From Paragorgia papillata (lineage: Eukaryota > Cnidaria > Anthozoa > Scleralcyonacea > Coralliidae): DNA of 64,000 nucleotides. Below are positions 34,550 to 48,848 of the stretch, one piece after another (position 1 is the stretch's first letter; every line of letters starts with the position of its first letter). The stretch is from the NCBI GenBank assembly GCA_035771165.1, contig JAWNZC010000100.1, positions 3,049,501 through 3,113,500 of the forward strand. Reading direction: 5' to 3'. A program made the position numbers and the translations under genes. The notes under the pieces were generated by a model that saw nothing but the letters and a program-made list of their open reading frames with translations, searched no databases and was not told where the DNA came from.

Positions 34550-37500
34550 GTGCAGAGCGTAGAAATGAAGTACCGAGCGTAGAAAGTAAAGTACAGAGCG
34601 TAGAAAGTAAAGTACAGAGCGTAGAAATGAAGTACAGAGCGTAGAAAGGAAAGTACAGAGCGTAGAAATTAAAGTACAGAATGTAGAAATGAAGTACAGA
34701 GCGTAGAAAGTAAAGTACAGAGCGTAGAAAGTTAAGTACAGAGCATAGAAAGTAAAGTGCAGAATGTAGAAATGAAGTACAGAGCGTAGAAAGTAAAGTC
34801 CAGAGTGTAGAAAGTAAAGTACAGAGCGTAGAAAGTTAAGTACAGAGCGTAGAAATGAAGTGTAGAGCGTAGAAAGTAAAGTGCAGAGCGTAGAGAGTAA
34901 AGTACAGAGCGTAGAAATGAAGTGCAGAGTGTAGAAAGTAAAGTCCAGAGTGTAGACATGAAGTGCAGAGCGTAGAAATGAAGTGTAGTGCGTAGAAAGT
35001 AAAGTACAGAGCGTAGAAAGTAAAGTACAGAGCGTAGAAATGAAGTGCAGAGTGTAGAAAGTAAAGTCCAGAGTGTAGAAAGTAAAGTACAGAGCGTAGA
35101 AAGTTAAGTACAGAGCGTAGAAATGAAGTGTAGAGCGTAGAAAGTAAAGTGCAGAGCGTAGAGAGTAAAGTACAGAGCGTAGAAATGAAGTGCAGAGTGT
35201 AGAAAGTAAAGTCCAGAGTGTAGACATGAAGTGCAGAGCGTAGAAATGAAGTGTAGTGCGTAGAAAGTAAAGTACAGAGCGTAGAAAGTAAAGTACAGAG
35301 CGTAGAAATGAAGTGCAGAGTGTAGAAAGTAAAGTCCAGAGTGTAGACATGAAGTGCAGCGCGTAGAAATGAAGTGTAGAAAGTAAAGTACAGAGCGTAG
35401 AAAGTAAAGTACATAGCGTAGAAATGAAGTGCAGAGCGTAGAAAGTAAAGTACAGAGCGTAGAAATTAAGTGCAGAGCGTAGAAATGAAGTGTAGAGCGT
35501 AGAAAGTAAAGTACAGAGCGTAGAAATGAAGTGCAGAGCGTAGAAAGTAAAGTACTGAGCGTAGAAAGTAAAGTACAAAGCGTAGAAATGAAGTGCAGAG
35601 CGTAGAAATGAAGTACCGAGCGTAGAAAGTAAAGTACAGAGCGTAGAAAGTAAAGTACAGAGCGTAGAAATGAAGTACAGAGCGTAGAAAGGAAAGTACA
35701 GAGCGTAGAAATTAAAGTACAGAATGTAGAAATGAAGTACAGAGCGTAGAAAGTAAAGTACAGAGCGTAGAAAGTTAAGTACAGAGCATAGAAAGTAAAG
35801 TGCAGAATGTAGAAATGAAGTACAGAGCGTAGAAAGTAAAGTCCAGAGTGTAGAAAGTAAAGTACAGAGCGTAGAAAGTTAAGTACAGAGCGTAGAAATG
35901 AAGTGTAGAGCGTAGAAAGTAAAGTACAGAGCGTAGAAAGTAAAGTCCAGAGTGTAGAAAGTAAAGTACAGAGCGTAGAAAGTAAAGTACAGAGCGTAGA
36001 AATGAAGTGCAGAGCGTAGAAAGTAAAGTACTGAGCGTAGAAAGTAAAGTACAAAGCGTAGAAATGAAGTGCAGAGCGTAGAAATGAAGTACAGAGCGTA
36101 GAAAGTAAAGTACAGAGCGTAGAAAGTAAAGTACAGAGCGTAGAAATGAAGTACAGAGCGTAGAAAGTAAAGTACAGAGCGTAGAAAATAAAGTACAGAG
36201 CGCAGAAATTAAGTGCAGAGCGTAGAAAGTAAAGTACAGAGCGTAGAAATTAAAGTACAGAATGTAGAAATGAAGTACAGAGCGTAGAAAGTAAAGTACA
36301 GAGCGTAGAAAGTTAAGTACAGAGCATAGAAAGTAAAGTACAGAGCGTAGAAATGAAGTGCAGAGCGTAGAAAGTAAAGTACAGAGCGTAGAAAGTAAAG
36401 TACAGAGCGTAGAAAGTTAAGTACAGAGCATAAAAAGTAAAGTGCAGAACGTAGAAATGAAGTACAGAGCGTAGAAAGTAAAGTCCAGAGTGTAGAAAGT
36501 AAAGTACAGAGCGTAGAAAGTTAAGTACAGAGCGTAGAAATGAAGTGTAGAGCGTAGAAAGTAAAGTGCAGAGCGTAGAGAGTAAAGTACAGAGCGTAGA
36601 AATGAAGTGCAGAGTGTAGAAAGTAAAGTCCAGAGTGTAGACATGAAGTGCAGAGCGTAGAAATGAAGTGTAGTGCGTAGAAAGTAAAGTACAGAGCGTA
36701 GAAAGTAAAGTACAGAGCGTAGAAATGAAGTGCAGAGTGTAGACATGAAGTGCAGAGCGTAGAAATGAAGTGTAGAAAGTAAAGTACAGAGCGTAGAAAG
36801 TAAAGTACATAGCGTAGAAATGAAGTGCAGAGCGTAGAAAGTAAAGTACAGAGCGTAGAAATTAAGTGCAGAGCGTAGAAATGAAGTGTAGAGCGTAGAA
36901 AGTAAAGTACAGAGCGTAGAAATGAAGTGCAGAGCGTAGAAAGTAAAGTACTGAGCGTAGAAAGTAAAGTACAAAGCGTAGAAATGAAGTGCAGAGCGTA
37001 GAAATGAAGTACCGAGCGTAGAAAGTAAAGTACAGAGCGTAGAAAGTAAAGTACAGAGCGTAGAAATGAAGTACAGAGCGTAGAAAGGAAAGTACAGAGC
37101 GTAGAAATTAAAGTACAGAATGTAGAAATGAAGTACAGAGCGTAGAAAGTAAAGTACAGAGCGTAGAAAGTTAAGTACAGAGCATAGAAAGTAAAGTGCA
37201 GAATGTAGAAATGAAGTACAGAGCGTAGAAAGTAAAGTCCAGAGTGTAGAAAGTAAAGTACAGAGCGTAGAAAGTTAAGTACAGAGCGTAGAAATGAAGT
37301 GTAGAGCGTAGAAAGTAAAGTACAGAGCGTAGAAAGTAAAGTCCAGAGTGTAGAAAGTAAAGTACAGAGCGTAGAAAGTAAAGTACAGAGCGTAGAAATG
37401 AAGTGCAGAGCGTAGAAAGTAAAGTACTGAGCGTAGAAAGTAAAGTACAAAGCGTAGAAATGAAGTGCAGAGCGTAGAAATGAAGTACAGAGCGTAGAAA

Positions 37501-38880
37501 GTAAAGTACAGAGCGTAGAAAGTAAAGTACAGAGCGTAGAAATGAAGTACAGAGCGTAGAAAGTAAAGTACAGAGCGTAGAAAATAAAGTACAGAGCGCA
37601 GAAATTAAGTGCAGAGCGTAGAAAGTAAAGTACAGAGCGTAGAAATTAAAGTACAGAATGTAGAAATGAAGTACAGAGCGTAGAAAGTAAAGTACAGAGC
37701 GTAGAAAGTTAAGTACAGAGCATAGAAAGTAAAGTACAGAGCGTAGAAATGAAGTGCAGAGCGTAGAAAGTAAAGTACAGAGCGTAGAAAGTAAAGTACA
37801 GAGCGTAGAAAGTTAAGTACAGAGCATAAAAAGTAAAGTGCAGAACGTAGAAATGAAGTACAGAGCGTAGAAAGTAAAGTCCAGAGTGTAGAAAGTAAAG
37901 TACAGAGCGTAGAAAGTTAAGTACAGAGCGTAGAAATGAAGTGTAGAGCGTAGAAAGTAAAGTGCAGAGCGTAGAGAGTAAAGTACAGAGCGTAGAAATG
38001 AAGTGCAGAGTGTAGAAAGTAAAGTCCAGAGTGTAGACATGAAGTGCAGAGCGTAGAAATGAAGTGTAGTGCGTAGAAAGTAAAGTACAGAGCGTAGAAA
38101 GTAAAGTACAGAGCGTAGAAATGAAGTGCAGAGTGTAGACATGAAGTGCAGAGCGTAGAAATGAAGTGTAGAAAGTAAAGTACAGAGCGTAGAAAGTAAA
38201 GTACATAGCGTAGAAATGAAGTGCAGAGCGTAGAAAGTAAAGTACAGAGCGTAGAAATTAAGTGCAGAGCGTAGAAATGAAGTGTAGAGCGTAGAAAGTA
38301 AAGTACAGAGCGTAGAAATGAAGTGCAGAGCGTAGAAAGTAAAGTACTGAGCGTAGAAAGTAAAGTACAAAGCGTAGAAATGAAGTGCAGAGCGTAGAAA
38401 TGAAGTACCGAGCGTAGAAAGTAAAGTACAGAGCGTAGAAAGTAAAGTACAGAGCGTAGAAATGAAGTACAGAGCGTAGAAAGTAAAGTACAGAGCGTAG
38501 AAATTAAAGTACAGAATGTAGAAATGAAGTACAGAGCGTAGAAAGTAAAGTACAGAGCGTAGAAAGTTAAGTACAGAGCATAGAAAGTAAAGTGCAGAAT
38601 GTAGAAATGAAGTACAGAGCGTAGAAAGTAAAGTCCAGAGTGTAGAAAGTAAAGTACAGAGCGTAGAAAGTTAAGTACAGAGCGTAGAAATGAAGTGTAG
38701 AGCGTAGAAAGTAAAGTACAGAGCGTAGAAAGTAAAGTCCAGAGTGTAGAAAGTAAAGTACAGAGCGTAGAGAGTAAAGTACAGAGCGTAGAAATGAAGT
38801 GCAGAGCGTAGAAAGTAAAGTACTGAGCGTAGAAAGTAAAGTACAAAGCGTAGAAATGAAGTGCAGAGCGTAGAAATGAA
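34550..38880. repeat. higher-order repeat territory, period about 1.4 kb, three copies
   Basis: Corresponding blocks start near 35104, 36521 and 37917 (offsets 1417 and 1396), and another set at 36313 and 37709 (offset 1396). The GAAGTACCGAGC variant marks each copy. Copies are nearly identical, apart from small differences such as AAAGGAAAG versus AAAGTAAAG. Confidence 0.88.
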
Positions 38881-38999
38881 GTACAGAGCGTAGAAAGTAA
38901 AGTACAGAGCGTAGAAAGTAAAGTACAGAGCGTAGAAATGAAGTACAGAGCGTAGAAAGTAAAGTACAGAGCGTAGAAAATAAAGTACAGAGCGCAGAA

Positions 39000-41900
39000 A
39001 TTAAGTGCAGAGCGTAGAAAGTAAAGTACAGAGCGTAGAAATTAAAGTACAGAATGTAGAAATGAAGTACAGAGCGTAGAAAGTAAAGTACAGAACGTAG
39101 AAAGTTAAGTACAGAGCATAGAAAGTAAAGTGCAGAATGTAGAAATGAAGTACAGAGCGTAGAAAGTAAAGCCCAGAGTGTAGAAAGTAAAGTACAGAGC
39201 GTAGAAAGTTAAGTACGGAGCGTAGAAATGAAGTGTAGAGCGTAGAAAGTAAAGTACAGAGCGTAGAAAGTAAAGTACAGAGCGTAGAAATGAAGTACAG
39301 AGCGTAGAAAGTAAAGTACAGAGCGTAGAAAGTAAAGTACAGAGCGTAGAAAGTTAAGTACAGAGCATAGAAAGTAAAGTGCAGAACGTAGAAATGAAGT
39401 ACAGAGCGTAGAAAGTAAAGTCCAGAGTGTAGAAAGTAAAGTACAAAGCGTAGAAAGTTAAGTACAGAGCCTAGAAATGAAGTGTAGAGCGTAGAAAGTA
39501 AAGTACAGAGCGTAGAGAGTAAAGTACAGAGCGTAGAAATGAAGTGCAGAGTGTAGAAAGTAAAGTCCAGAGTGTAGACATGAAGTGCAGAGCGTGGAAA
39601 TGAAGTGTAGTGCGTAGAAAGTAAAGTACAGAGCGTAGAAAGTAAAGTACAGAGCGTAGAAAATAAAGTACAGAGCGCAGAAATTAAGTGCAGAGCGTAG
39701 AAAGTAAAGTACAGAGCGTAGAAATTAAAGTACAGAGCGTAGAAAGTTAAGTACAGAGCATAGAAAGTAAAGTGCAGAATGTAGAAATGAAGTACAGAGC
39801 GTAGAAAGTAAAGTCCAGAGTGTAGAAAGTAAAGTACAGAGCGTAGAAAGTTAAGTACAGAGCGTAGAAATGAAGTGTAGAGCGTAGAAAGTAAAGTACA
39901 GAGCGTAGAAAGTAAAGTCCAGAGTGTAGAAAGTAAAGTACAGAGCGTAGAAAGTAAAGTACAGAGCGTAGAAATGAAGAGCAGAGCGTAGAAAGTAAAG
40001 TACTGAGCGTAGAAAGTAAAGTACAAAGCGTAGAAATGAAGTGCAGAGCGTAGAAATGAAGTACAGAGCGTAGAAATTAAAGTACAGAATGTAGAAATGA
40101 AGTACAGAGCGTAGAAAGTAAAGTACAGAGCGTAGAAAGTTAAGTACAGAGCATAGAAAGTAAAGTGCAGAATGTAGAAATGAAGTACAGAGCGTAGAAA
40201 GTAAAGTCCAGAGTGTAGAAAGTAAAGTACAGAGCGTAGAAAGTTAAGTACAGAGCGTAGAAATGAAGTGTAGAGCGTAGAAAGTAAAGTACAGAGCGTA
40301 GAAAGTAAAGTCCAGAGTGTAGAAAGTAAAGTACAGAGCGTAGAAAGTAAAGTACAGAGCGTAGAAATGAAGAGCAGAGCGTAGAAAGTAAAGTACTGAG
40401 CGTAGAAAGTAAAGTACAAAGCGTAGAAATGAAGTGCAGAGCGTAGAAATGAAGTACAGAGCGTAGAAATTAAAGTACAGAATGTAGAAATGAAGTACAG
40501 AGCGTAGAAAGTAAAGTACAGAGCGTAGAAAGTTAAGTACAGAGCATAGAAAGTAAAGTGCAGAATGTAGAAATGAAGTACAGAGCGTAGAAAGTAAAGT
40601 CCAGAGTGTAGAAAGTAAAGTACAGAGCGTAGAAAGTTAAGTACAGAGCGTAGAAATGAAGTGTAGAGCGTAGAAAGTAAAGTACAGAGCGTAGAAAGTA
40701 AAGTCCAGAGTGTAGAAAGTAAAGTACAGAGCGTAGAAAGTTAAGTACAGAGCGTAGAAATGAAGTGTAGAGCGTAGAAAGTAAAGTACAGAGCGTAGAA
40801 AGTAAAGTACAGAGCGTAGAAATGAAGTGCAGAGCGTAGAAAGTAAAGTACAGAGCGTAGAAAGTAAAGTACAGAGCGTAGAAAGTTAAGTACAGAGCAT
40901 AGAAAGTAAAGTGCAGAACGTAGAAATGAAGTACAGAGCGTAGAAAGTAAAGTCCAGAGTGTAGAAAGTAAAGTACAGAGCGTAGAAAGTTAAGTACAGA
41001 GCGTAGAGATGAAGTGTAGAGCGTAGAAAGTGAAGTGCAGAGCGTAGAGAGTAAAGTACAGAGCGTAGAAATGAAGTGCAGAGTGTAGAAAGTAAAGTAC
41101 AGAGCGTAGAAAGTTAAGTACAGAGCGTAGAAATGAAGTGTAGAGCGTAGAAAGTGAAGTGCAGAGCGTAGAGAGTAAAGTACAGAGCGTAGAAATGAAG
41201 TGCAGAGTGTAGAAAGTAAAGTCCAGAGTGTAGACATGAAGTGCAGAGCGTAGAAATGAAGTGTAGTGCGTAGAAAGTAAAGTACAGAGCGTAGAAAGTA
41301 AAGTACAGAGCGTAGAAATGAAGTGCAGAGTGTAGAAAGTAAAGTCCAGAGTGTAGACATGAAGTGCAGAGCGTAGAAATGAAGTGTAGAAAGTAAAGTA
41401 CAGAGCGTAGAAAGTAAAGTACATAGCGTAGAAATGAGGTGCAGAACGTAGAAAGTAAAGTACAGAGCGTAGAAAGTAAAGTACAGAGCGTAGAAATTAA
41501 GTGCAGAGCGTAGAAATGAAGTGTAGAGCGTAGAAAGTAAAGTACAGAGCGTAGAAAGTAAAATACAGAGCGTAGAAATGAAGTACAGAGCGTAGAAAGT
41601 AAAGTACAGGGCGTAGAAAATAAAGTACAGAGCGTAGAAATTAAGTGCAGAGCGTAGAAAGTAAAGTACAGAGCGTAGAAATTAAAGTACAGAATGTAGA
41701 AATGAAGTACAGAGCGTAGAAAGTAAAGTACAGAGCGTAGAAAGTTAAGTAGAAAGCATAGAAAGTAAAGCGCAGAACGTAGAAATGAAGTACAGAGCGT
41801 AGAAAGTAAAGCCCAGAGTGTAGAAAGTAAAGTACAGAGCGTAGAAAGTTAAGTACGGAGCGTAGAAATGAAGTGTAGAGCGTAGAAAGTAAAGTACAGA

Positions 41901-44500
41901 GCGTAGAAATGAAGTACAGAGCGTAGAAAGTAAAGTACAGAGCGTAGAAAGTAAAGTACAGAGCGTAGAAAGTTAAGTACAGAGCATAGAAAGTAAAGTG
42001 CAGAACGTAGAAATGAAGTACAGAGCGTAGAAAGTAAAGTCCAGAGTGTAGAAAGTAAAGTACAAAGCGTAGAAAGTTAAGTACAGAGCCTAGAAATGAA
42101 GTGTAGAGCGTAGAAAGTAAAGTACAGAGCGTAGAGAGTAAAGTACAGAGCGTAGAAATGAAGTGCAGAGTGTAGAAAGTAAAGTCCAGAGTGTAGACAT
42201 GAAGTGCAGAGCGTGGAAATGAAGTGTAGTGCGTAGAAAGTAAAGTACAGAGCGTAGAAAGTAAAGTACAGAGCGTAGAAAATAAAGTACAGAGCGCAGA
42301 AATTAAGTGCAGAGCGTAGAAAGTAAAGTACAGAGCGTAGAAATTAAAGTACAGAGCGTAGAAAGTTAAGTACAGAGCATAGAAAGTAAAGTGCAGAATG
42401 TAGAAATGAAGTACAGAGCGTAGAAAGTAAAGTCCAGAGTGTAGAAAGTAAAGTACAGAGCGTAGAAAGTTAAGTACAGAGCGTAGAAATGAAGTGTAGA
42501 GCGTAGAAAGTAAAGTACAGAGCGTAGAAAGTAAAGTCCAGAGTGTAGAAAGTAAAGTACAGAGCGTAGAAAGTAAAGTACAGAGCGTAGAAATGAAGAG
42601 CAGAGCGTAGAAAGTAAAGTACTGAGCGTAGAAAGTAAAGTACAAAGCGTAGAAATGAAGTGCAGAGCGTAGAAATGAAGTACAGAGCGTAGAAATTAAA
42701 GTACAGAATGTAGAAATGAAGTACAGAGCGTAGAAAGTAAAGTACAGAGCGTAGAAAGTTAAGTACAGAGCATAGAAAGTAAAGTGCAGAATGTAGAAAT
42801 GAAGTACAGAGCGTAGAAAGTAAAGTCCAGAGTGTAGAAAGTAAAGTACAGAGCGTAGAAAGTTAAGTACAGAGCGTAGAAATGAAGTGTAGAGCGTAGA
42901 AAGTAAAGTACAGAGCGTAGAAAGTAAAGTCCAGAGTGTAGAAAGTAAAGTACAGAGCGTAGAAAGTTAAGTACAGAGCGTAGAAATGAAGTGTAGAGCG
43001 TAGAAAGTAAAGTACAGAGCGTAGAAAGTAAAGTACAGAGCGTAGAAATGAAGTGCAGAGCGTAGAAAGTAAAGTACAGAGCGTAGAAAGTAAAGTACAG
43101 AGCGTAGAAAGTTAAGTACAGAGCATAGAAAGTAAAGTGCAGAACGTAGAAATGAAGTACAGAGCGTAGAAAGTAAAGTCCAGAGTGTAGAAAGTAAAGT
43201 ACAGAGCGTAGAAAGTTAAGTACAGAGCGTAGAGATGAAGTGTAGAGCGTAGAAAGTGAAGTGCAGAGCGTAGAGAGTAAAGTACAGAGCGTAGAAATGA
43301 AGTGCAGAGTGTAGAAAGTAAAGTACAGAGCGTAGAAAGTTAAGTACAGAGCGTAGAAATGAAGTGTAGAGCGTAGACAGTGAAGTGCAGAGCGTAGAGA
43401 GTAAAGTACAGAGCGTAGAAATGAAGTGCAGAGTGTAGAAAGTAAAGTCCAGAGTGTAGACATGAAGTGCAGAGCGTAGAAATGAAGTGTAGTGCGTAGA
43501 AAGTAAAGTACAGAGCGTAGAAATGAAGTGCAGAGTGTAGAAAGTAAAGTCCAGAGTGTAGACATGAAGTGCAGAGCGTAGAAATGAAGTGTAGAAAGTA
43601 AAGTACAGAGCGTAGAAAGTAAAGTACATAGCGTAGAAATGAAGTGCAGAGCGTAGAAAGTAAAGTACATACCGTAGAAATGAGGTGCAGAACGTAGAAA
43701 GTAAAGTACAGAGCGTAGAAAGTAAAGTACAGAGCGTAGAAATTAAGTGCAGAGCGTAGAAATGAAGTGTAGAGCGTAGAAAGTAAAGTACAGAGCGTAG
43801 AAAGTAAAGTACAGAGCGTAGAAATGAGGTACAGAGCGTAGAAAGTAAAGTACAGGGCGTAGAAAATAAAGTACAGAGCGTAGAAATTAAGTGCAGAGCG
43901 TAGAAAGTAAAGTACAGAGCGTAGAAATTAAAGTACAGAATGTAGAAATGAAGTACAGAGCGTAGAAAGTAAAGTACAGAGCGTAGAAAGTTAAGTAGAA
44001 AGCATAGAAAGTAAAGCGCAGAACGTAGAAATGAAGTACAGAGCGTAGAAAGTAAAGCCCAGAGTGTAGAAAGTAAAGTACAGAGCGTAGAAAGTTAAGT
44101 ACAGAGCGTAGAAATGAAGTGTAGAGCGTAGAAAGTAAAGTACAGAGCGTAGAAAGTAAAGTACAGAGCGTAGAAATGAAGTACAGAGCGTAGAAAGTAA
44201 AGTACAGAGCGTAGAAAGTAAAGTACAGAGCGTAGAAAGTTAAGTACAGAGCATAGAAAGTAAAGTGCAGAACGTAGAAATGAAGTACAGAGCGTAGAAA
44301 GTAAAGTCCAGAGTGTAGAAAGTAAAGTACAAAGCGTAGAAAGTTAAGTACAGAGCCTAGAAATGAAGCGTAGAGCGTAGAAAGTAAAGTGCAGAGCGTA
44401 GAGAGTAAAGTACAGAGCGTAGAAATGAAGTGCAGAGTGTAGAAAGTAAAGTCCAGAGTGTAGACATGAAGTGCAGAGCGTAGAAATGAAGTGCAGAGCA
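39000..44500. repeat. higher-order repeat territory, periods about 2226-2640 bp
   Basis: Blocks recur at 40533 and 42759 and at 40990 and 43216 (offset 2226), at 41641 and 43887 (2246), and at 39001 and 41641 (2640). Diagnostic variants include AAAGCCCAGAGTG, GTAGAAAGCATAG and GCGTGGAAATG. Unequal lengths between successive copies point to unequal exchange. Confidence 0.85.
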
Positions 44501-47500
44501 TAGAAATTAAAGTACAGAGCGTAGAAATGAAGTGCAGAGCGCAGAAAGTAAAATACAGAGCGTAGAAATGAAGTGCAGAGCGCAGAAAGTAAAGTACTGA
44601 GCGTAGAAAGTAAAGTACAGAGCGTAGAAATGAAGTGCAGAGCGTAGAAATGAAGTACAGAACGTAGAAAGTAAAGTACAGAGCGTAGAAAGTAAAGCAC
44701 AGAGCGTAGAAATGAAGTACAGAGCGTAGAAAGTAAAGTACAGTGCGTAGAAAATAAAGTACAGGGCGTAGAAATTAAGTGCAGAGCGTAGAAAGTAAAG
44801 TACAGAGCGTAGAAATTAAAGAACAGAATGTACAAATGAAGTACCGAGCGTAGAAAGTAAAGTACAGAGCGTAGAAAGTAAAGTACAGAGCCTAGAAAGT
44901 AAGGTACAGAGCGTAGAAAGTAAAGTACAGAGCGTAGAAAGTTAAGTACAGAGCGTAGAAATGAAGTGTAGAGCGTAGAAAGTAAAGTACAGAGCGTAGA
45001 AAGTAAAGTACAGAGCGTAGAAATGAAGTACAGAGCGTAGAAAGTAAAGTACAGAGCGTAGAAAGTAAAGTACAGAGCGTAGAAAGTTAAGTACACAGCA
45101 TAGAAAGTAAAGTGCAGAATGTAGAAATGAAGTACAGAGCGTAGAAAGTAAAGTCCAGAGTGTAGAAAGTAAAGTACAGAGCGTAGAAAGTTAAGTACAG
45201 ACCGAAGAAATGAAGTGTAGAGCGTAGAAAGTAAAGTGCAGAGCGTAGAAAGTAAAGTACAGAGCGTAGAAATGAAGTGCAGAGTGTAGAAAGTAAAGTA
45301 CAGAGCGTAGAAATGAAGTGTAGTGCGTAGAAAGTAAAGTACAGAGCGTAGAAAGTAAAGTACAGAGCGTAGAAAATAAAGTACAGAGCGTAGAAAATAA
45401 AGTACAGAGCGTAGAAATGAAGTGCAGAGTGTAGAAAGTAAAGTCCAGAGTGTAGACATGAAGTGCAGAGCGTAGAAACGAAGTGTAGAGCGTAGAAAGT
45501 AAAGTACAGAGCATAGAAAATAAAGTACATAGCATAGAAATTTAAGTACATAGCGTAGAAATGAAGTGCAGAGCGCAGAAAGTAAAATACAGAGCGTAGA
45601 AATGAAGTGCAGAGCGCAGAAAGTAAAGTACTGAGCGTAGAAAGTAAAGTACAGAGCGTAGAAATGAAGTGCAGAGCGTAGAAATGAAGTACAGAACGTA
45701 GAAAGTAAAGTACAAAGCGTAGAAAGTAAAGCACAGAGCGTAGAAATGAAGTACAGAGCGTAGAAAGTAAAGTACAGAGCGTAGAAAATAAAGCACAGAG
45801 CGTAGAAATTAAGTGCAGAGCGTAGAAAGTAAAGTACAGAGCGTAGAAATTAAAGTACAGAATGTAGAAATGAAGTACAGAGCGTAGAAAGTAAAGTACA
45901 GAGCGTAGAAAGTAAAGTACAGAGCGTAGAAAGTTAAGTACAGAGCGTAGAAATGAAGTGTAGAGCGTAGAAAGTAAAGTACAGAGCGTAGAAAGTAAAG
46001 TACAGAGCGTAGAAATGAAGTACAGAACGCAGAAAGTAAAGTACAGAGCGTAGAAAGTAAAGTACAGAGGGTAGAAAGTTAAGTACACAGCATAGAAAGT
46101 AAAGTGCAGAATGTAGAAATGAAGTACAGAGCGTAGAAAGTAAAGTCCAGAGTGTAGAAAGTAAAGTACAGAGCGTAGAAAGTTAAGTACAGACCGTAGA
46201 AATGAAGTGTAGAGCGTAGAAAGTAAAGTGCAGAGCGTAGAAAGTAAAGTACAGAGCGTAGAAATGAAGTGCAGAGTGTAGAAAGTAAAGTACAGAGCGT
46301 AGAAATGAAGTGTAGTGCGTAGAAAGTAAAGTACAGAGCATAGAAAGTAAAGTACATAGCGTAGAAAGTAAAGTACATAGCGTAGAAATGAAGTACAGAG
46401 TGTAGAAAGTAAAGTACAGAGCGTAGAAAGTAAAGTACAGAATGTAGAAATGAAGTGTAGAGCGTAGAAAGTTAAGTACAGAGCGTAGAAAGTAAAGTAC
46501 ATAGCATAGAAATGAAGTGTAGAGCGTAAAAAGTAAAGTGCAGAGCGTAGAAAGTAAAGTACAGAGCGTAGAAATGAAGTGCAGAGTGTAGAAAGTAAAG
46601 TACAGAGCGTAGAAATGAAGTGTAGTGCGTAGAAAGTAAAGTACAGAGCGTAGAAAGTAAAGTACAGAGCGTAGAAAATAAAGTACAGAGCGTAGAAATG
46701 AAGTGCAGAGTGTAGAAAGTAAAGTCCAGAGTGTAGACATGAGGTGCAGAGCGTAGAAATGAAGTGTAGAGCGTAAAAAGTTAAGTACAGAGCGTAGAAA
46801 GTAAAGTACATAGCGTAGAAATGAAGTGCAGAGCGTATAAAGTAAAGTACAGAGCGTAGAAAATAAAGTACAGAGCGTAGAAATGAAGTGCAGAGCGTAG
46901 AAAGTAAAGTACAGAGCGTAGAAATTAAAGTACAGAATGTAGAAATGAAGTACAGAGCGTAGAAAGTAAAGTACAGAGCGTAGAAAGTAAAGTACAGAGC
47001 GTAGAAAGTAAAGTACAGAGCATAGAAAGTAAAGTACAGAGCGTAGAAATGAAGTGCAGAGCGTAGAAAGTAAAGTACAGAGCGTAGAAATTAAGTGCAG
47101 AGCGTAGAAATGAAGTGTAGAGCGTAGAAAGTAAAGTACAGAGCGTAGAAATGAAGTACAGAGCGTAGAAAGTGAAGTACAGAGCGTAGAAAGTGAAGTA
47201 CAGAGCGTAGAAAGTTAAGTACAGAGCGTAGAAAGTTAAGTACAGAGCATAGAAAGTAAAGTACAGAACGTAGAAATGAAGTACAGAGCGTAGAAAGTTA
47301 AGTACAGAGCGTAGAAATGAAGTGCAGAGGGTAGAAATGAAGTGCAGAGCGTAGAAATGAAGTCCAGAGTGTAGAAAGTAAAGTCCAGAGTGTAGAAATG
47401 AAGGGCAGAGCGTAGAAATAAAGTGTAGAGCGTAGAAAGTAAAGTACAGAACGTAGAAATGAAGTACAGAGCGTAGAAAGTAAAGTCCAGAGCGTAGAAA

Positions 47501-48200
47501 GTAAAGTCCAGAGCGTAGAAATAAAGTGCAGAGCGTAGAAATTTAAGTACAGAGCGTAGAAAGTAAAGTACAGAGCTTAGAAATGAAGTGCAGAGCGTAG
47601 AAATTAAAGTACAGAGCGTAGAAATGAAGTGCATAGCGTAGAAATTAAAGTACAGAGCGTAGAAACTAAAGTACAGAGTGTAAAAATGAAGTGCAGAGCG
47701 TAGAAATTAAAGTACAGAGCGTAGAAATGAAGTGCAGAGCGTAGAAATTAAAGTACAGAGTGTACAAATGAAGTACAGAGCGTAAAATAAAGTACAGAGC
47801 GTGGAAAGTTAAGTACAGAGCATAGAAAGTAAAGTACAGAACGTAGAAATGAAGTACAGAGCGTAGAAAGTAAAGTCCAGAACGTAGATATTAAAGTACA
47901 GAGTGTAGAAATGAAGTACAGAGCGTAGAAAGTAAAGTCCAGAGCGTAGAAAGTTAAGTACAGAGCATAGAAAGTAAAGTACAGAACGTAGAAATGAAGT
48001 ACAGAGCGTAGAAAGTAAAGTACAGAGCGTAGAAAGTTTGGCACAGAGCATAGAAAGTAAAGTACAGAACGTAGAAATGAAGTACAGAGCGTAGAAAGTA
48101 AAGTCTAGAGCGTAGAAAGTAAAGTACAGCGCGTAGAAATGAAGTGCGGAGCGTAGAAAGTTAAGTATAGAGCGTAGAAATTTAAGTACAGAGCGTAGAA
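44500..48200. repeat. less regular satellite segment
   Basis: The same 20/21-bp units continue, but I see fewer long exact repeats; units are more varied (GCGCAG, ACGTAG, TTTAAG, TAAAAAG forms). It looks like older or less homogenised satellite between two recently amplified territories. One block is similar between about 45.0-45.5 kb and 45.9-46.4 kb (roughly 1 kb apart). Confidence 0.65.
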
Positions 48201-48848
48201 AGTAAAGTACAGAGCTTAGAAATGAAGTGCAGAGCGTAGAAATTAAAGTACAGAGCGTAGAAATGAAGTGCAGAGCGTAGAAATTAAAGTACAGAGCGTA
48301 GAAACTAAAGTACAGAGTGTAAAAATGAAGTGCAGAGCGTAGAAATTAAAGTACAGAGCGTAGAAATGAAGTGCAGAGCGTAGAAATTAAAGTACAGAGT
48401 GTAGAAATGAAGTACAGAGCGTACAAATAAAGTACAGAGCGTAGAAAGTTAAGTACAGAGCTTAGAAAGTAAAGTACAGAACGTAGAAATGAAGTACAGA
48501 GCGTAGAAAGTAAAGTCCAGAGCGTAGATATTAAAGTACAGAGTGTAGAAATGAAGTACAGAGCGTAGAAAGTAAAGTCCAGAGCGTAGAAAGTTAAGTA
48601 CAGAGCATAGAAAGTAAAGTACAGAACGTAGAAATGAAGTACAGAGCGTAGAAAGTAAAGTACAGACCGTAGAAAGTTAGGCACAGAGCATAGAAAGTAA
48701 AGTACAGAACGTAGAAATGAAGTACAGAGCGTAGAAAGTAAAGTCTAGAGCGTAGAAAGTAAAGTACAGCGCGTAGAAATGAAGTGCGGAGCGTAGAAAG
48801 TTAAGTATAGAGCGTAGAAATTTAAGTACAGAGCGTAGAAAGTAAAGT